Part shown: piece by piece, positions 1 through 9,133 of the stretch | Layout of the letters: the number at the start of each line of letters is the position of its first letter | Numbering within the stretch: the first letter of the stretch is position 1 | NCBI RefSeq assembly: GCF_003143995.1 | Contig: NZ_QFWG01000015.1 | Location: 1-42,179, forward strand | Origin: Pseudoglutamicibacter cumminsii | Lineage (GTDB): Bacteria; Actinomycetota; Actinomycetes; Actinomycetales; Micrococcaceae | Length of the DNA stretch: 42,179 nucleotides | Reading direction: 5' to 3' | Notes under the pieces: model-generated | The model's input: only the letters and a program-made list of their open reading frames with translations | Told to the model about the DNA's origin: nothing | The model's database searches: none | Made by a program: the position numbers and the translations under genes

Positions 1-58
1 GCCCAACAGTCCAACATTCCCGCAGGCACCGACTCACCATGTTACGTGCCCCTCTCGC

Positions 59-64
59 TAGACT
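59..64 (+). promoter_or_regulatory. -10 box of a probable leaderless miaB promoter
   Basis: TAGACT lies six bases before the GTG start of miaB, so the transcript would begin at or next to the start codon. The same arrangement recurs at hisC and argC in this window. No convincing -35 box is visible. Confidence 0.45.
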
Positions 65-70
65 AGACGG

Positions 71-1615
71 GTGACTTCTACGCCTATGACTGCTTCAAAC
101 CCAGCAACCGAACCCCAGACCACCGGTGTGGAGGCGACCGCGCGCACCTACCAGGTCAACACGTTCGGCTGCCAGATGAACGTCCACGACTCCGAACGGA
201 TCGCCGGCCTGCTCGAAACCGCAGGCATGGTCCCAGTCGACGCTGACGCCCAGGAAGGCGAAGCCGACGTCGTCGTATTCAACACGTGCGCGGTCCGTGA
301 AAACGCAGACAATAAGCTTTACGGTCACCTCGGCATGCTCAAAGCAGCTAAAGACGAAAACCCTAACCTGCAGATCGCCGTCGGCGGCTGCCTCGCACAA
401 AAAGACCGCGACACCATCGTCAAACGCGCGCCATGGGTCGACGTCGTCTTCGGAACCCACAACGTAGGGTCCCTTCCGGTGCTCCTTGACCGTGCACGCC
501 ACAACAAAGAAGCCCAAGTTGAAATCCTCGAAGCGCTCGAGGTGTTCCCATCCACACTGCCCGCTAAGCGTGAATCACACTCCGCAGGCTGGGTCTCCAT
601 CTCAGTCGGCTGCAACAACACGTGCACGTTCTGCATCGTGCCGTCGCTACGCGGAAAAGAAAAAGACCGCCGCCCGGGCGAGATCCTCGCCGAAGTGCAA
701 GCACTCGTCGACGACGGCGCGATCGAAGTAACCCTGCTCGGGCAGAACGTGAACTCCTACGGCGTTGAATTCGGCGACCGCCAAGCGTTCTCCAAACTGT
801 TGCGCGCTTGCGGTGAGATCGAAGGTCTCGAACGCGTCCGCTTCACATCGCCTCACCCAGCGATGTTCACCGACGACGTGATCGAGGCGATGGCTGAAAC
901 CCCGAACGTCATGCCGCAGCTGCACATGCCGCTGCAGTCCGGCTCGGACAAGGTCCTCAAGGATATGCGCCGTTCATACCGCTCCAAGAAGTTCCTTGGG
1001 ATCCTCGAGAAAGTTCGCGAGCGCATGCCGCACGCTGCGATCACGACCGACATCATCGTCGGTTTCCCGGGTGAAACCGAGGAAGACTTCCAAGAAACCA
1101 TGCGTGTGGTTGAAGAGGCCCGCTTCCACCAGGCCTTCACTTTCCAGTATTCGCCGCGCCCAGGAACCCCGGCCGCAGAATACGAAAACCAGGTTCCCAA
1201 GGACGTCGTGCAGGAACGTTTCGAACGCCTCGTCGCGCTCCAAGACCGTATCTCTGCCGAGGAAAACCAGAAGCTAATCGGAACTACGGTTGAGCTCATC
1301 GTCGCTGACTCGAAGGGCCGCAAAGCTGAAGAAACCGGCCGGCTCGCGGGCCGCGCTCAAGACCAGCGTCTCGTGCATTTCTCGGTCCCAGAGGGTGCGG
1401 AAACCCCACGCCCTGGCGATGCCGTAACCGTTCCGATCACCCACGCAGGGTCCTTCCACTTGCTGTCTGACCCGAGTATCGAACAGTACAGCCTGCGCCG
1501 CACCCGTTCCGGAGACGCATGGGAGCGTGCACAAGCTGACTCGTGCTCGCCAGGCGGCGGCGCAAACGGTAAGGGCGTTTCGCTCGGTATGCCGAGCCTG
1601 CGCCCGGAAGCCTAG
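71..1615 (+). CDS. miaB: tRNA-2-methylthio-N6-dimethylallyladenosine synthase MiaB
   Basis: Radical-SAM methylthiotransferase that adds the 2-methylthio group to i6A37 of tRNAs reading UNN codons. The N-terminal UPF0004 domain has its three cluster cysteines at C34 (FGCQMN), C73 (NTCAVRE) and C107 (GGCLAQ). The radical-SAM CxxxCxxC motif is C181, C185 and C188. A TRAM domain lies near residues 400-470, followed by a Gly/Ser-rich tail of about 35 residues. The GTG start is chosen because a -10 box sits directly upstream. It is followed after 11 bases by miaA, which makes the i6A substrate, so the two steps of one modification are probably co-transcribed. At 514 aa it is normal for actinobacteria. 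Confidence 0.96.
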   Translation: MTSTPMTASNPATEPQTTGVEATARTYQVNTFGCQMNVHDSERIAGLLETAGMVPVDADAQEGEADVVVFNTCAVRENADNKLYGHLGMLKAAKDENPNLQIAVGGCLAQKDRDTIVKRAPWVDVVFGTHNVGSLPVLLDRARHNKEAQVEILEALEVFPSTLPAKRESHSAGWVSISVGCNNTCTFCIVPSLRGKEKDRRPGEILAEVQALVDDGAIEVTLLGQNVNSYGVEFGDRQAFSKLLRACGEIEGLERVRFTSPHPAMFTDDVIEAMAETPNVMPQLHMPLQSGSDKVLKDMRRSYRSKKFLGILEKVRERMPHAAITTDIIVGFPGETEEDFQETMRVVEEARFHQAFTFQYSPRPGTPAAEYENQVPKDVVQERFERLVALQDRISAEENQKLIGTTVELIVADSKGRKAEETGRLAGRAQDQRLVHFSVPEGAETPRPGDAVTVPITHAGSFHLLSDPSIEQYSLRRTRSGDAWERAQADSCSPGGGANGKGVSLGMPSLRPEA

Positions 1616-1626
1616 ACATCTGCGTC

Positions 1627-2538
1627 ATGAGCAACCCTGTCATCGCGGTGGTTGGCCCCACCGGAACCGGCAAATCGGAGCTCGCGCTCGAGCTATGCCA
1701 CATGCTCGATGGCGAAGTGGTCAACACTGATGCGTTGCAGTTCTACCGTGGCATGGACATCGGTACCGCCAAGCTTCCCGTGGAGGAGCGGCAGGGGATT
1801 GAGCACCATCTGCTCGACATCATGGACGTGACCGAGGAAGCCTCGGTTGCGGTGTTCCAAGAGCAAGCCCGCGATGCGATCGCCCAGATCCAGGCGCGCG
1901 GGAAAACCGCTGTGCTCGTGGGAGGTTCCGGCCTGTATGTACGCGCGGTCCTGGACGAGATCGAGTTCCCGCCCACTGACCCGCAGGTCCGGGCCGAGAT
2001 AGAAGAATGGGCGGACGGACGCACGATCGAGGAAGTCCGTGAAAGCTTGCGCGCGGTTGACCCGGAGAGTGCCGCGAAGATCAACGATCTGCGCCGGATG
2101 ATCCGCGCACTTGAAGTGCACCGCATCAGCGGCCGCACCTTCACGTCCTACATGCCGCAGCGTATCTATCACCAGCCCACGCTTCAGGTGGGGCTCGACC
2201 TCGACCCGGCCATCCTCAACGAGGCCCTCCTTCGCCGTGTTCACCGCATGTATCAAGCGGGCCTGCTCGACGAGGTCCGCGGGCTCATCCCGCGCGGCCT
2301 GCGGGAGGGGAGGACCGCATCGGCGGCTATTGGATATAAGCAAGCGCTAGCGGTACTCGACGGCGAGATGAGCCAAGACGAAGCGATCGAGAGCACCCAC
2401 ATCGCTACGCGGCAGTTCGCCAAGCGGCAGCGGACGTGGTTCCGGGCCGATCCGCGGGTCACACATTACGATGCGGGGGCCGGCACGCGCGAGATCGCTC
2501 GCGCTTTCGTTGCAGAAGCGTTGCCTGACGCTCGGTAG
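1627..2538 (+). CDS. miaA: tRNA dimethylallyltransferase MiaA
   Basis: Transfers the dimethylallyl group from DMAPP to A37 of tRNA, supplying the substrate for MiaB. The P-loop GPTGTGKS is at residues 10-17. The substrate-contacting block TDALQFYRGMDIGTAK follows at about 36-51, and GGSGLYVRA is near residue 100. Length is 303 aa, typical of the family. It starts 11 bases after miaB and ends 9 bases before the next gene, so miaB, miaA and the DapF-like gene look like one transcription unit. Confidence 0.96.
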   Translation: MSNPVIAVVGPTGTGKSELALELCHMLDGEVVNTDALQFYRGMDIGTAKLPVEERQGIEHHLLDIMDVTEEASVAVFQEQARDAIAQIQARGKTAVLVGGSGLYVRAVLDEIEFPPTDPQVRAEIEEWADGRTIEEVRESLRAVDPESAAKINDLRRMIRALEVHRISGRTFTSYMPQRIYHQPTLQVGLDLDPAILNEALLRRVHRMYQAGLLDEVRGLIPRGLREGRTASAAIGYKQALAVLDGEMSQDEAIESTHIATRQFAKRQRTWFRADPRVTHYDAGAGTREIARAFVAEALPDAR

Positions 2539-2547
2539 GCTGGAAAC

Positions 2548-3486
2548 ATGGTTGATCCGCTTCCAAATGACGTTCCGGCCGGGCTAACTGGTGCGAGTTT
2601 CGCCCGTGTTACCTCTGGTGCTATCCCGTTTCTCATCAGCTCAGCGACCGTGAGCGAAGCCGAAGCGCAGTGGCTGTGCGATGATGCCGCGGGCCTCGGT
2701 GCGGCAGGTGTGCTGACCGTGTCTGAGCAGGGGAACGGCAGCTGGAAGTGCGTTCTGGTTGGGACATCAGGCGCACCGGTACCGGAGCTGGAGCCCGATG
2801 CGGCGCTCGCCGTCGCTGCGTACCTCGACGGCGCCGGGCAGCTGGCTAGCAACGGTTCGCAGCTTGAATTCGGGTCGGGCGAGCAGTACACGGTGGCCCG
2901 TTCGCGGAGCAACTATAAGGTCGCAGGGGTGCGGTGGTCGTTCGCGTTCCCGCAACAAGCGCAATCCGAAGCGAGCGACGGTACGGTCCATGCGGAGGGC
3001 CTCCCCGTTGCCCGGCCCTGCCTGACGATGACCGTTGGCGCGCCGGTGTCGGTGGTTGCGCTCGCCGATGTGTCCGAGCTTGAGGGGCTACGTTTGGACG
3101 GTCACGGTCCGCAATTGGATTCTGAGGTGCTCGAGCGTTCGTCGACGAGCTTCGTGGTTCCGCATGATCCGCTGGTTGAGGGCGGTATAGCCGCGGTGTC
3201 GATGCGTTTCCACCACGCGCCGGATGACCGGGAGGGTGGATCGGATTACTCGGCGGGGCAGAGGCTTTCGCGTGAATACGGTTCGAGCGCCGCAGCCGCA
3301 GTCGCGGGTTCGCTCGCATTCCAGTACTGGGCCGGAGCCGGACGTGACCTCGCCGAAGGTTGGGCCGTAAGCCAGCCAGCAGCCCTCATGGGGGTCCGGC
3401 TCGAGCCAGGTTCCGCATCGAACGCTTCCGGAACGGCGCAAGTGACGGGGCCAGCCCGGGTCGTCGCGAATATCCAGCTGAGCTAG
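2548..3486 (+). CDS. DapF-family protein lacking both catalytic cysteines
   Basis: The sequence aligns along its length with diaminopimelate epimerase and sits where related actinobacteria carry dapF, directly after miaA. Family landmarks remain: FAR at residues 18-20, GLGAAGVL at 49-56, AYL at 91-93, TVGAPVSVVAL at 162-172 (family VGNPH-VV), and the C-terminal VTGPARVVA at 299-307. The catalytic CGNG block reads EPDA at 82-85, and the second CGTGA block reads SAAAA at 247-251, so both cysteines of the two-base racemisation mechanism are gone. The frame is open for 312 codons, which points to a retained pseudoenzyme or recent functional loss. It should not be annotated as an active epimerase. 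A 13-bp repeat of its 3' end lies downstream. Confidence 0.75.
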   Translation: MVDPLPNDVPAGLTGASFARVTSGAIPFLISSATVSEAEAQWLCDDAAGLGAAGVLTVSEQGNGSWKCVLVGTSGAPVPELEPDAALAVAAYLDGAGQLASNGSQLEFGSGEQYTVARSRSNYKVAGVRWSFAFPQQAQSEASDGTVHAEGLPVARPCLTMTVGAPVSVVALADVSELEGLRLDGHGPQLDSEVLERSSTSFVVPHDPLVEGGIAAVSMRFHHAPDDREGGSDYSAGQRLSREYGSSAAAAVAGSLAFQYWAGAGRDLAEGWAVSQPAALMGVRLEPGSASNASGTAQVTGPARVVANIQLS

Positions 3487-3523
3487 CCCGGTCCATCTGA
3501 ACAGGCCCCGCCAGCTGAGCTAG
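3474..3523 (+). repeat. 13-bp direct repeat over the stop of the DapF-like gene
   Basis: CCAGCTGAGCTAG occurs at 3474-3486, where its TAG is the stop codon, and again identically at 3511-3523. The copies are 37 bp apart, and the second lies in the spacer to the convergent methyltransferase gene. Confidence 0.7.
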
Positions 3524-3527
3524 TGAC

Positions 3528-4136
3528 TCACGCCGGGCGGGCCACGCGCAGGATGCGGAACTCTTTCTTGCGGGCGTAGCGGTCAACCGTCCAGTCGGCT
3601 GGCAGATTCTCGGCGAGCCACTTCTGCAGGGAATCTGACCCGAGGTTTTTCTGAACCACAAGATACGCCTCGCCGCCAGGGTTGAGGCGCGGAAGCCACG
3701 TCATCAGGATCTCGTGGAGCACCTGCTTGCCCACCCGGATGGGCGGATTCGACCAGATCAGATCGAAACCGACATCGGCCGGCACATCTTCAGGGGAACA
3801 CACCGTGACGTTCTGAGCGCCCGCATCGGACGCGTTGAGCCGGGCGAGATCCATCGCGCGCTCGTTGACGTCCACGCCCCACACGTCCGCTTGCGGCGAG
3901 CGCAAAGCCAGGGTCAGCGTGATGGGGCCCCATCCGCAACCGATGTCGAGCATCGTTCCGCGGGCCGGCGGGGTAGGAGCTTCATCCAGCAGAATCTGGG
4001 TTCCCTTATCCACACCAGCGGGACTGAAAATGCCTGCCGCGGTGTGGACGTCAAGCTCGCGGTCTGCAAGCGAAACAGTGATGCGCTTGCGGGCTTCGGG
4101 GGTCACCGGTTCCGCTGTGAAGTAATGCTCGGCCAT
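3528..4136 (-). CDS. RsmC-like class I SAM methyltransferase (rRNA guanine-N2 type)
   Basis: Probable 16S rRNA guanine-N2 methyltransferase of the RsmC/small MTS family. The SAM-binding loop LDIGCGWGPI is at residues 63-72, the acidic end of beta-2 is GVDVNERA at 87-94, and the catalytic NPPI motif is SNPPIR at 129-134. At 202 aa it matches the single-domain actinobacterial form and lacks the N-terminal half of E. coli RsmC. The ATG at 4136 is preferred because it precedes the conserved EHYFTAEP start; the frame stays open 31 codons further upstream. It is convergent with the DapF-like gene and divergent from hflX. The RNA target cannot be fixed from sequence. Confidence 0.85.
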   Translation of the reverse strand: MAEHYFTAEPVTPEARKRITVSLADRELDVHTAAGIFSPAGVDKGTQILLDEAPTPPARGTMLDIGCGWGPITLTLALRSPQADVWGVDVNERAMDLARLNASDAGAQNVTVCSPEDVPADVGFDLIWSNPPIRVGKQVLHEILMTWLPRLNPGGEAYLVVQKNLGSDSLQKWLAENLPADWTVDRYARKKEFRILRVARPA

Positions 4137-4265
4137 GGAACACAAGCCTATCTGAACCGCGGGGCTGGGTTTGGGGTCGCTGGGGATTCGATGTTCACAG
4201 GTGCCAGAGTGCCCGAAGGGCGTCCACATGCGGCGAGCGACCCTCGCTGAGGCGTAGCGGCGGCT

Positions 4266-4271
4266 TAGAAT
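4266..4271 (+). promoter_or_regulatory. -10 box upstream of hflX
   Basis: TAGAAT precedes the hflX start by about 43 bases. The same hexamer precedes hisB, argH and the helD-like gene in this window. No clear -35 element is visible. Confidence 0.45.
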
Positions 4272-4314
4272 GGTAGGGAACCCGCGAGCGCGGGAGATAC
4301 GACGTCAGGAGACC

Positions 4315-6075
4315 ATGACCGACCACGGCAGCAACACCCCCGATACCCCTTCGGAGAAGAGCTCAACAGAACACGACCGCGAGATCCAAGCGACGATCGA
4401 AAGGATCCTCGCCGCCGATCGTGAGCGTGAGCGGCTCGCTGGCCGCGGGGGTAGCTCCGCAGATACAACAGGCTCCGCAGATTCTTCAGCGGCAGGTTCA
4501 TCAGCGGCAGAAGGCGTAGAAGTAGGGGCAGAAGGCTCAGAGACGGCCGATGCGGTGGATCCGGAGGCGCAGGCTAGCGGGCGTGGGCAGCGGGGATCGT
4601 TCTTGCGCTTCGGTCAGGCTGAAGCCCTTGACGTGGGGCAGACCGAGCATTCTCGCTTCGATGGTCTGCAACAAGACCTTGAGGAGCGCCGCGCGACCCG
4701 CCGTGTGCAAGGTCTCTCGACCGAACTTGAAGACATTTCCGAGGTCGAATACCGCCAGCTTCGCCTCGAACGAGTCGTCCTGGCGGGCCTATGGTCTGAC
4801 GGTACTGCCGAGCAGGCGGAGAACTCTTTGCGTGAGCTTGCCGCGCTCGCCGAAACCGCGGGATCAGAAGTGTTGGATGGCGTCATCCAGCGCCGCGTGA
4901 AACCGGACCCAGGAACGTACTTCGGTTCAGGTAAGGCAACCGAGCTGCGTGACATCGTGAACGAGGTTGGCGCGGACACCGTGATTGTCGACAGCGAGCT
5001 TGCACCATCCCAGCGTCGTGGGCTCGAAGACGTCATCAAGGTCAAAGTCATTGACCGGACCGCGTTGATCCTGGATATCTTCGCTCAGCACGCTAAATCC
5101 CGCGAAGGTAAAGCCCAGGTTGAGCTCGCACAGCTCGAATACCTCTTGCCGCGTCTTCGCGGTTGGGGTGAGTCGATGTCGCGTCAGGCCGGTGGCCAGG
5201 TCGCTGGCGGTGCCGGTATCGGTTCGCGTGGCCCCGGTGAAACGAAGATCGAGCTCGACCGTCGTCGCATTCGCAACCGGATGGCTAAGCTGCGCCGCGA
5301 AATCAAAGCCATGAAGCCCGCTCGCGAAGCCAAGCGAGCCAACCGTAAGCGTAACGCTGTTCCGTCTGTGGCCATCGTCGGCTACACCAACGCAGGCAAG
5401 TCCTCGCTGCTCAACAGGCTCACGGACGCCGGGGTGCTTGTGGAGAACGCATTGTTCGCCACGCTGGACCCAACCGTGCGTTCCGCGGAAACCCCTGACG
5501 GGATCGGCTATACGCTGACCGACACGGTCGGTTTCGTGCGCAACCTGCCGACCCACCTTGTCGAGGCGTTCCGCTCCACCCTGGAAGAAGCGGCGGGTGC
5601 CGATGTGCTGCTTCACGTGGTCGATGCATCTCACCCGGACCCGATGTCGCAGATCCAAGCGGTGCACGAGGTTCTCGCAGATGTTGAAGCGAACGGTCCC
5701 GAGATCATCGTGCTCAACAAGGCAGACCTAGCCGATACGCATACGCTGGCTCAGCTGCGCCGTAACTACCCTGAGCACGTTGTGGTTTCTGCCCGCACAG
5801 GCCAGGGGATCGATGAACTTAAGGAAGGGATCTCACGGGCGATCCCACGCCCGCACACCGAGGTTCGCGCGCTGATCCCGTACACCGAAGGTGGCCTCGT
5901 GGCGCGGCTTCACGGTCACGACGCCGAACTGCTGGAACTGGAACACGTCGAAGACGGTACGCGGATCCACGCTCTGGTTCGCCCGGATCTTGCTGACCTG
6001 CTCGCACCATACGCGGAAGCGGACGGTGGGGAAGACGGAGCGGAAGATGGCGCGGAAGACGGTGCGGACGCATGA
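4315..6075 (+). CDS. hflX: ribosome-splitting GTPase HflX
   Basis: GTPase that binds 50S subunits and splits stalled or stressed ribosomes. The G1 loop GYTNAGKS is at residues 356-363, G3 DTVGF at 403-407 and G4 NKAD at 468-471, preceded by the HflX N-terminal domain and the glycine-rich block GGAGIGSRGPGETK. The ATG at 4315 is chosen over an in-frame ATG at 4270 because CAGGAGACC lies directly before it and the TAGAAT box overlaps the earlier ATG. The first 100 or so residues are Ser/Gly/Glu-rich and low complexity, and the C-terminus is an acidic EDGA-repeat tail; neither is part of the conserved fold. Its stop overlaps the start of the dinG-like gene (ATGA). Confidence 0.95.
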   Translation: MTDHGSNTPDTPSEKSSTEHDREIQATIERILAADRERERLAGRGGSSADTTGSADSSAAGSSAAEGVEVGAEGSETADAVDPEAQASGRGQRGSFLRFGQAEALDVGQTEHSRFDGLQQDLEERRATRRVQGLSTELEDISEVEYRQLRLERVVLAGLWSDGTAEQAENSLRELAALAETAGSEVLDGVIQRRVKPDPGTYFGSGKATELRDIVNEVGADTVIVDSELAPSQRRGLEDVIKVKVIDRTALILDIFAQHAKSREGKAQVELAQLEYLLPRLRGWGESMSRQAGGQVAGGAGIGSRGPGETKIELDRRRIRNRMAKLRREIKAMKPAREAKRANRKRNAVPSVAIVGYTNAGKSSLLNRLTDAGVLVENALFATLDPTVRSAETPDGIGYTLTDTVGFVRNLPTHLVEAFRSTLEEAAGADVLLHVVDASHPDPMSQIQAVHEVLADVEANGPEIIVLNKADLADTHTLAQLRRNYPEHVVVSARTGQGIDELKEGISRAIPRPHTEVRALIPYTEGGLVARLHGHDAELLELEHVEDGTRIHALVRPDLADLLAPYAEADGGEDGAEDGAEDGADA

Positions 6076-8177
6076 GTCCAGGCACCCCGGAAGCCGCCGC
6101 CGCATCGGAATCAGCAACCGCATCGGGCGTTACATCAGCATCGGAATCAGCAACCGCATCAGCTGACCCCGCGGTTCAGGAGGTTGAGCGCTTGCTGACC
6201 ACCGCCGTCGACAAGATGGGTGGCCAGCGTCGCGACGGCCAGCACGAGATGGCGCACGCGGTAGCGCACGCGCTCTCGTCTGGGAGGCATCTGCTGGTGC
6301 AGGCTGGGACAGGTACGGGTAAGTCCCTGGCGTATCTGATTCCCGCGATCACGCACGCGATCCATGCAGAGAAACCCGTTGTGGTTGCGACGGCGACGTT
6401 GGCGCTGCAGTCCCAGGTTGTGGGGCGTGACGTTCCGCGCTTGTTGAAGGCTTTGGAAGATGAGCTTCCACGGCCGGTTGACGTCACGCTCCTGAAGGGC
6501 CGGAACAACTACGCGTGCAAATATAAGCTGGCCGGCGGTTACCCGGAGGATAACGATGCGGGCTCGCTTTTCGATGCGTCGCTAGCTGATGCGAGTGCGG
6601 TTGACGACGGCCCGACGTCGCCCTTGGGTCAAGAGATCATGCGGATCCGTAAGTGGGCTGAGGAGAGCGAAACGGGGGACCGGGATGAGCTGGTCCCGTC
6701 GGTTTCGGATAAGGCGTGGCGTCAGGTTTCGGTGTCTTCCCTTGAATGCTTGGGCACACAGCATTGCCCGATGGCGGAGGAATGCTTCACTGAGCGTGCC
6801 CGTGGGTTGGCGGCTGAGTCCGACGTTGTGGTGACGAACCATGCGATGCTCGCTTTTTCTGCGTTCGAGCAGCTACCGGTTTTGCCGGATTTCGACGTTG
6901 TGATCGTTGATGAGGCTCACGAACTTCAGGACCGGGTCACCAACACGTATACGCGACCGTTGACGCACACTGCGATCACGCACGCCGCGCAGGGCGCTAA
7001 GAAGCATTTGAAAGTCGCGTCAAAAGCGTTATCCGATGCGGCGAAGGCTTTTGAGAAATCGGTCACGAACATTCCGACAGGGTTGCAGCCGCGCGGTTTG
7101 ACGGAGGCTCAACGTGCGGCCGTGACGCAGGTTTTCGAGTCCGCGAAAGTTGTGATGTCGGATTCGAAGCGCGAGGCCGGCGATGCGGCTCCGGACGGTG
7201 GCTGGCAATCCGCGCGTTCTGCGGTGGCTCAGATTGTTGAACTGTGCGAGCGCTTGTTGAATGCCGGCCAGGGAGAAGAGGTTGTGTGGGCGTCTCGCCC
7301 CGGTAGCTTCGAGCCTGGGCGCGGCTACGTGGTTCCGGATGATTCCGAGCCGGCTTCGCTGATGGTGGCTCCTTTGTCTGTTGCGATGCAGATGCGGGAT
7401 GGCCTGTTTGAGGACCGGACTGTTGTGCTGACTTCGGCGACGCTCGCGGTGGGTGAGGCTTTTGAGCCGGTTGCTGGTGGGCTCGGGCTGATGGGGCCTG
7501 AGGCTCCTGAGTGGGATTCGGTCGATGTTGGCTCGCCTTTTGAATATGAGAAGCAGGGTGTCCTGTATGTCGCTCAGCATCTCCCGCCGCCGGGCCGCGG
7601 GGTCTCTGAAGAGGCGATTGATGAGCTCGTCGATTTGATCAAGGCCTCGGGTGGGGCGGCTTTGGCGCTGTTTTCGTCCCGCCGGGCGGCTGAGGATGCG
7701 GCCGCTGCGTGCCGTGAGCGTCTTGATGTGCCTATCTTGGTGCAGGGTGAGGCGTCGATGACGGAGCTTGTGCGTGAGTTTTCTGCTGATGAGCAGACGT
7801 GCTTGTTCGGGACGATGACTTTGTGGCAGGGCGTGGATGTTCCGGGGCGTCATTGCCGCTTGGTGGTTATCGACCGGATCCCGTTCCCGCGGCCGGATGA
7901 CCCTTTGATGACGGCTCGGACTCGTGATGTGAATGAGCATGGTGGGAACGGGTTTATGTCTGTTTCCGCGCATCATGCTGCGATCCGTTTGGCTCAGGGA
8001 GTGGGCCGTCTGATCCGTTCGACGGAAGACAGGGGAGTGGCCGCGATTTTGGATTCGCGGATGGCTACCCGCCGTTACGGGGCGTATCTACGTAATGTTT
8101 TGCCGCCGCTGTGGACCACTACCGACCGGAATACGGTTCTTGGTGCTTTGGGCCGCTTGCGCGAAGCCAATAAATAG
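6072..8177 (+). CDS. dinG: DinG/XPD-family ATP-dependent DNA helicase
   Basis: Superfamily 2 iron-sulfur helicase expected to unwind 5'-overhang DNA, D-loops or R-loops during repair. Walker A GTGTGKS is at residues 79-85 and the DEAH box at 280-283. Four cysteines lie at C149, C226, C232 and C238, spaced as in the XPD-type 4Fe-4S domain. Motif V (TLWQGVDVPG) and motif VI (QGVGRLIRS) are present near the C-terminus. Translation is probably coupled to hflX through the ATGA overlap. Its other neighbour, lexA, fits a DNA-damage role. The first 30 residues are an Ala/Ser/Glu-rich tail produced by a short DNA duplication. Confidence 0.92.
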   Translation: MSPGTPEAAAASESATASGVTSASESATASADPAVQEVERLLTTAVDKMGGQRRDGQHEMAHAVAHALSSGRHLLVQAGTGTGKSLAYLIPAITHAIHAEKPVVVATATLALQSQVVGRDVPRLLKALEDELPRPVDVTLLKGRNNYACKYKLAGGYPEDNDAGSLFDASLADASAVDDGPTSPLGQEIMRIRKWAEESETGDRDELVPSVSDKAWRQVSVSSLECLGTQHCPMAEECFTERARGLAAESDVVVTNHAMLAFSAFEQLPVLPDFDVVIVDEAHELQDRVTNTYTRPLTHTAITHAAQGAKKHLKVASKALSDAAKAFEKSVTNIPTGLQPRGLTEAQRAAVTQVFESAKVVMSDSKREAGDAAPDGGWQSARSAVAQIVELCERLLNAGQGEEVVWASRPGSFEPGRGYVVPDDSEPASLMVAPLSVAMQMRDGLFEDRTVVLTSATLAVGEAFEPVAGGLGLMGPEAPEWDSVDVGSPFEYEKQGVLYVAQHLPPPGRGVSEEAIDELVDLIKASGGAALALFSSRRAAEDAAAACRERLDVPILVQGEASMTELVREFSADEQTCLFGTMTLWQGVDVPGRHCRLVVIDRIPFPRPDDPLMTARTRDVNEHGGNGFMSVSAHHAAIRLAQGVGRLIRSTEDRGVAAILDSRMATRRYGAYLRNVLPPLWTTTDRNTVLGALGRLREANK
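6102..6160 (+). repeat. 23-bp direct repeat in the 5' end of the dinG-like gene
   Basis: An identical 23-bp segment beginning GCATCGGAATCAGCAACCGC occurs at 6102-6124 and 6138-6160. The 36-bp period keeps the frame and duplicates the ASESATAS peptide in the disordered N-terminus. Confidence 0.85.
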
Positions 8178-8183
8178 GTCAAA

Positions 8184-8262
8184 CGACCGCTAGCGCGCAG
8201 GCCTAAAACGAACGGCGTCTAGTGCGAGGGGCATCTAGCGCGAACGGCATCTAAAGCGAACG
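8184..8262 (-). repeat. Stop-codon-spanning tandem array at the lexA 3' end
   Basis: Read on the minus strand, lexA ends in consecutive units CGTTCGCTTTAGATGC (8262-8247), CGTTCGCGCTAGATGC (8246-8231), CCCTCGCACTAGACGC (8230-8215), CGTTCGTTTTAGGCC (8214-8200) and a weak fifth copy TGCGCGCTAGCGGTCG (8199-8184). The first TAG is the lexA stop codon. TAG is kept in every unit although the surrounding bases vary. Confidence 0.85.
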
Positions 8263-9054
8263 CAGCACGGATACGACGCGACCCATGATCTGAGCGTGGT
8301 CGCCCAGGATCGGTTCGTATTGGGAATTCTGAGGTAACAACCACGTGTGGCCGTCGCGCTGACGGAACGTCTTCACAGTGGCTTCATCGTCGAGAAGTGC
8401 CGCAACGATTTCACCGTTCTGAGCGGTGTTCTGGCGGCGCACGACAACCCAGTCGCCATCACAGATCGCCGCATCAATCATCGAATCACCAGAGACTTTG
8501 AGCATGAAGAGCTCGCCGTGCCCCACAAGTTGGCGCGGCAACGTCATGACGTCCTCGACCTGCTGATCAGCAAGAATCGGGCCACCCGCGGCGATGCGAC
8601 CCACAAGCGGGATTGCGGCCGAATCTTCGTCGCCCTGAGCAAAATCGAGCGTCGCGGCGGTGGAAGTTGCTGGTGTCTTTGCGTGTGCCGAGCCCTGCAC
8701 AATTGAGTTCACCGGTGCGAGGCCAGGGGTACCTTCTGAAGAGGCGTCTGCTGCGGCAGGGGAAACAGGCGCAGAGCTTTCCAACGTCGAGTCGGATGGA
8801 TGGAGAACTTCGAGTGCGCGCGGCAACTTAGGGTCGCGGCGGATCCAGCCGAGCTTAGTGAGTTGCTGCAACTGATGCGTTACAGATGAGAGCGACTTCA
8901 ACCCGACCGCATCGCCAATCTCACGCATCGTTGGCGGGTAGCCCTGCACATTCAGGAACGATTCGATGCACTCCAAAACGGAACGCTGACGAGCGGTGAG
9001 CGGCTTCGATGGGCGTGCCGTCTGTGTGTCCGGTGACGGTGTCTCGGTGCTCAT
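8251..9054 (-). CDS. lexA: SOS repressor LexA
   Basis: Represses DNA-damage genes and self-cleaves when RecA filaments form. The winged-helix DNA-binding domain spans residues 18-85 ([15 protein letters not shown], then [15 protein letters not shown]). The cleavage site is A156-G157 in GRIAAGGPI. The catalytic dyad is S191 (SGDSM) and K228 (EATVKTF). The linker between domains, residues 86-147, is Ala/Ser/Pro/Thr-rich and about 60 residues long, longer than in most LexA proteins. The ATG at 9054 is preferred; an in-frame ATG at 9099 would overlap more of the control region. It is divergent from the LysM gene, an arrangement known from lexA/yneA in Bacillus and lexA/Rv2719c in mycobacteria. 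Confidence 0.96.
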   Translation of the reverse strand: MSTETPSPDTQTARPSKPLTARQRSVLECIESFLNVQGYPPTMREIGDAVGLKSLSSVTHQLQQLTKLGWIRRDPKLPRALEVLHPSDSTLESSAPVSPAAADASSEGTPGLAPVNSIVQGSAHAKTPATSTAATLDFAQGDEDSAAIPLVGRIAAGGPILADQQVEDVMTLPRQLVGHGELFMLKVSGDSMIDAAICDGDWVVVRRQNTAQNGEIVAALLDDEATVKTFRQRDGHTWLLPQNSQYEPILGDHAQIMGRVVSVLRSL

Positions 9055-9117
9055 TCGTTTCCCATCCTTGTCAGGTCTCCGTGCTTGATAGCTCGGCATC
9101 GTCAGTCGTCCTCAGAC

Positions 9118-9133
9118 GCATACCGATGTTCGA
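9118..9133 (-). promoter_or_regulatory. Weak SOS-box-like site upstream of lexA
   Basis: The 16 bases end in a perfect GTTCGA half-site (9128-9133). The other half is degenerate, giving 9 of 12 matches to TCGAAC-N4-GTTCGA. The position, 64 bases before the lexA start, suits autoregulation. Confidence 0.4.
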
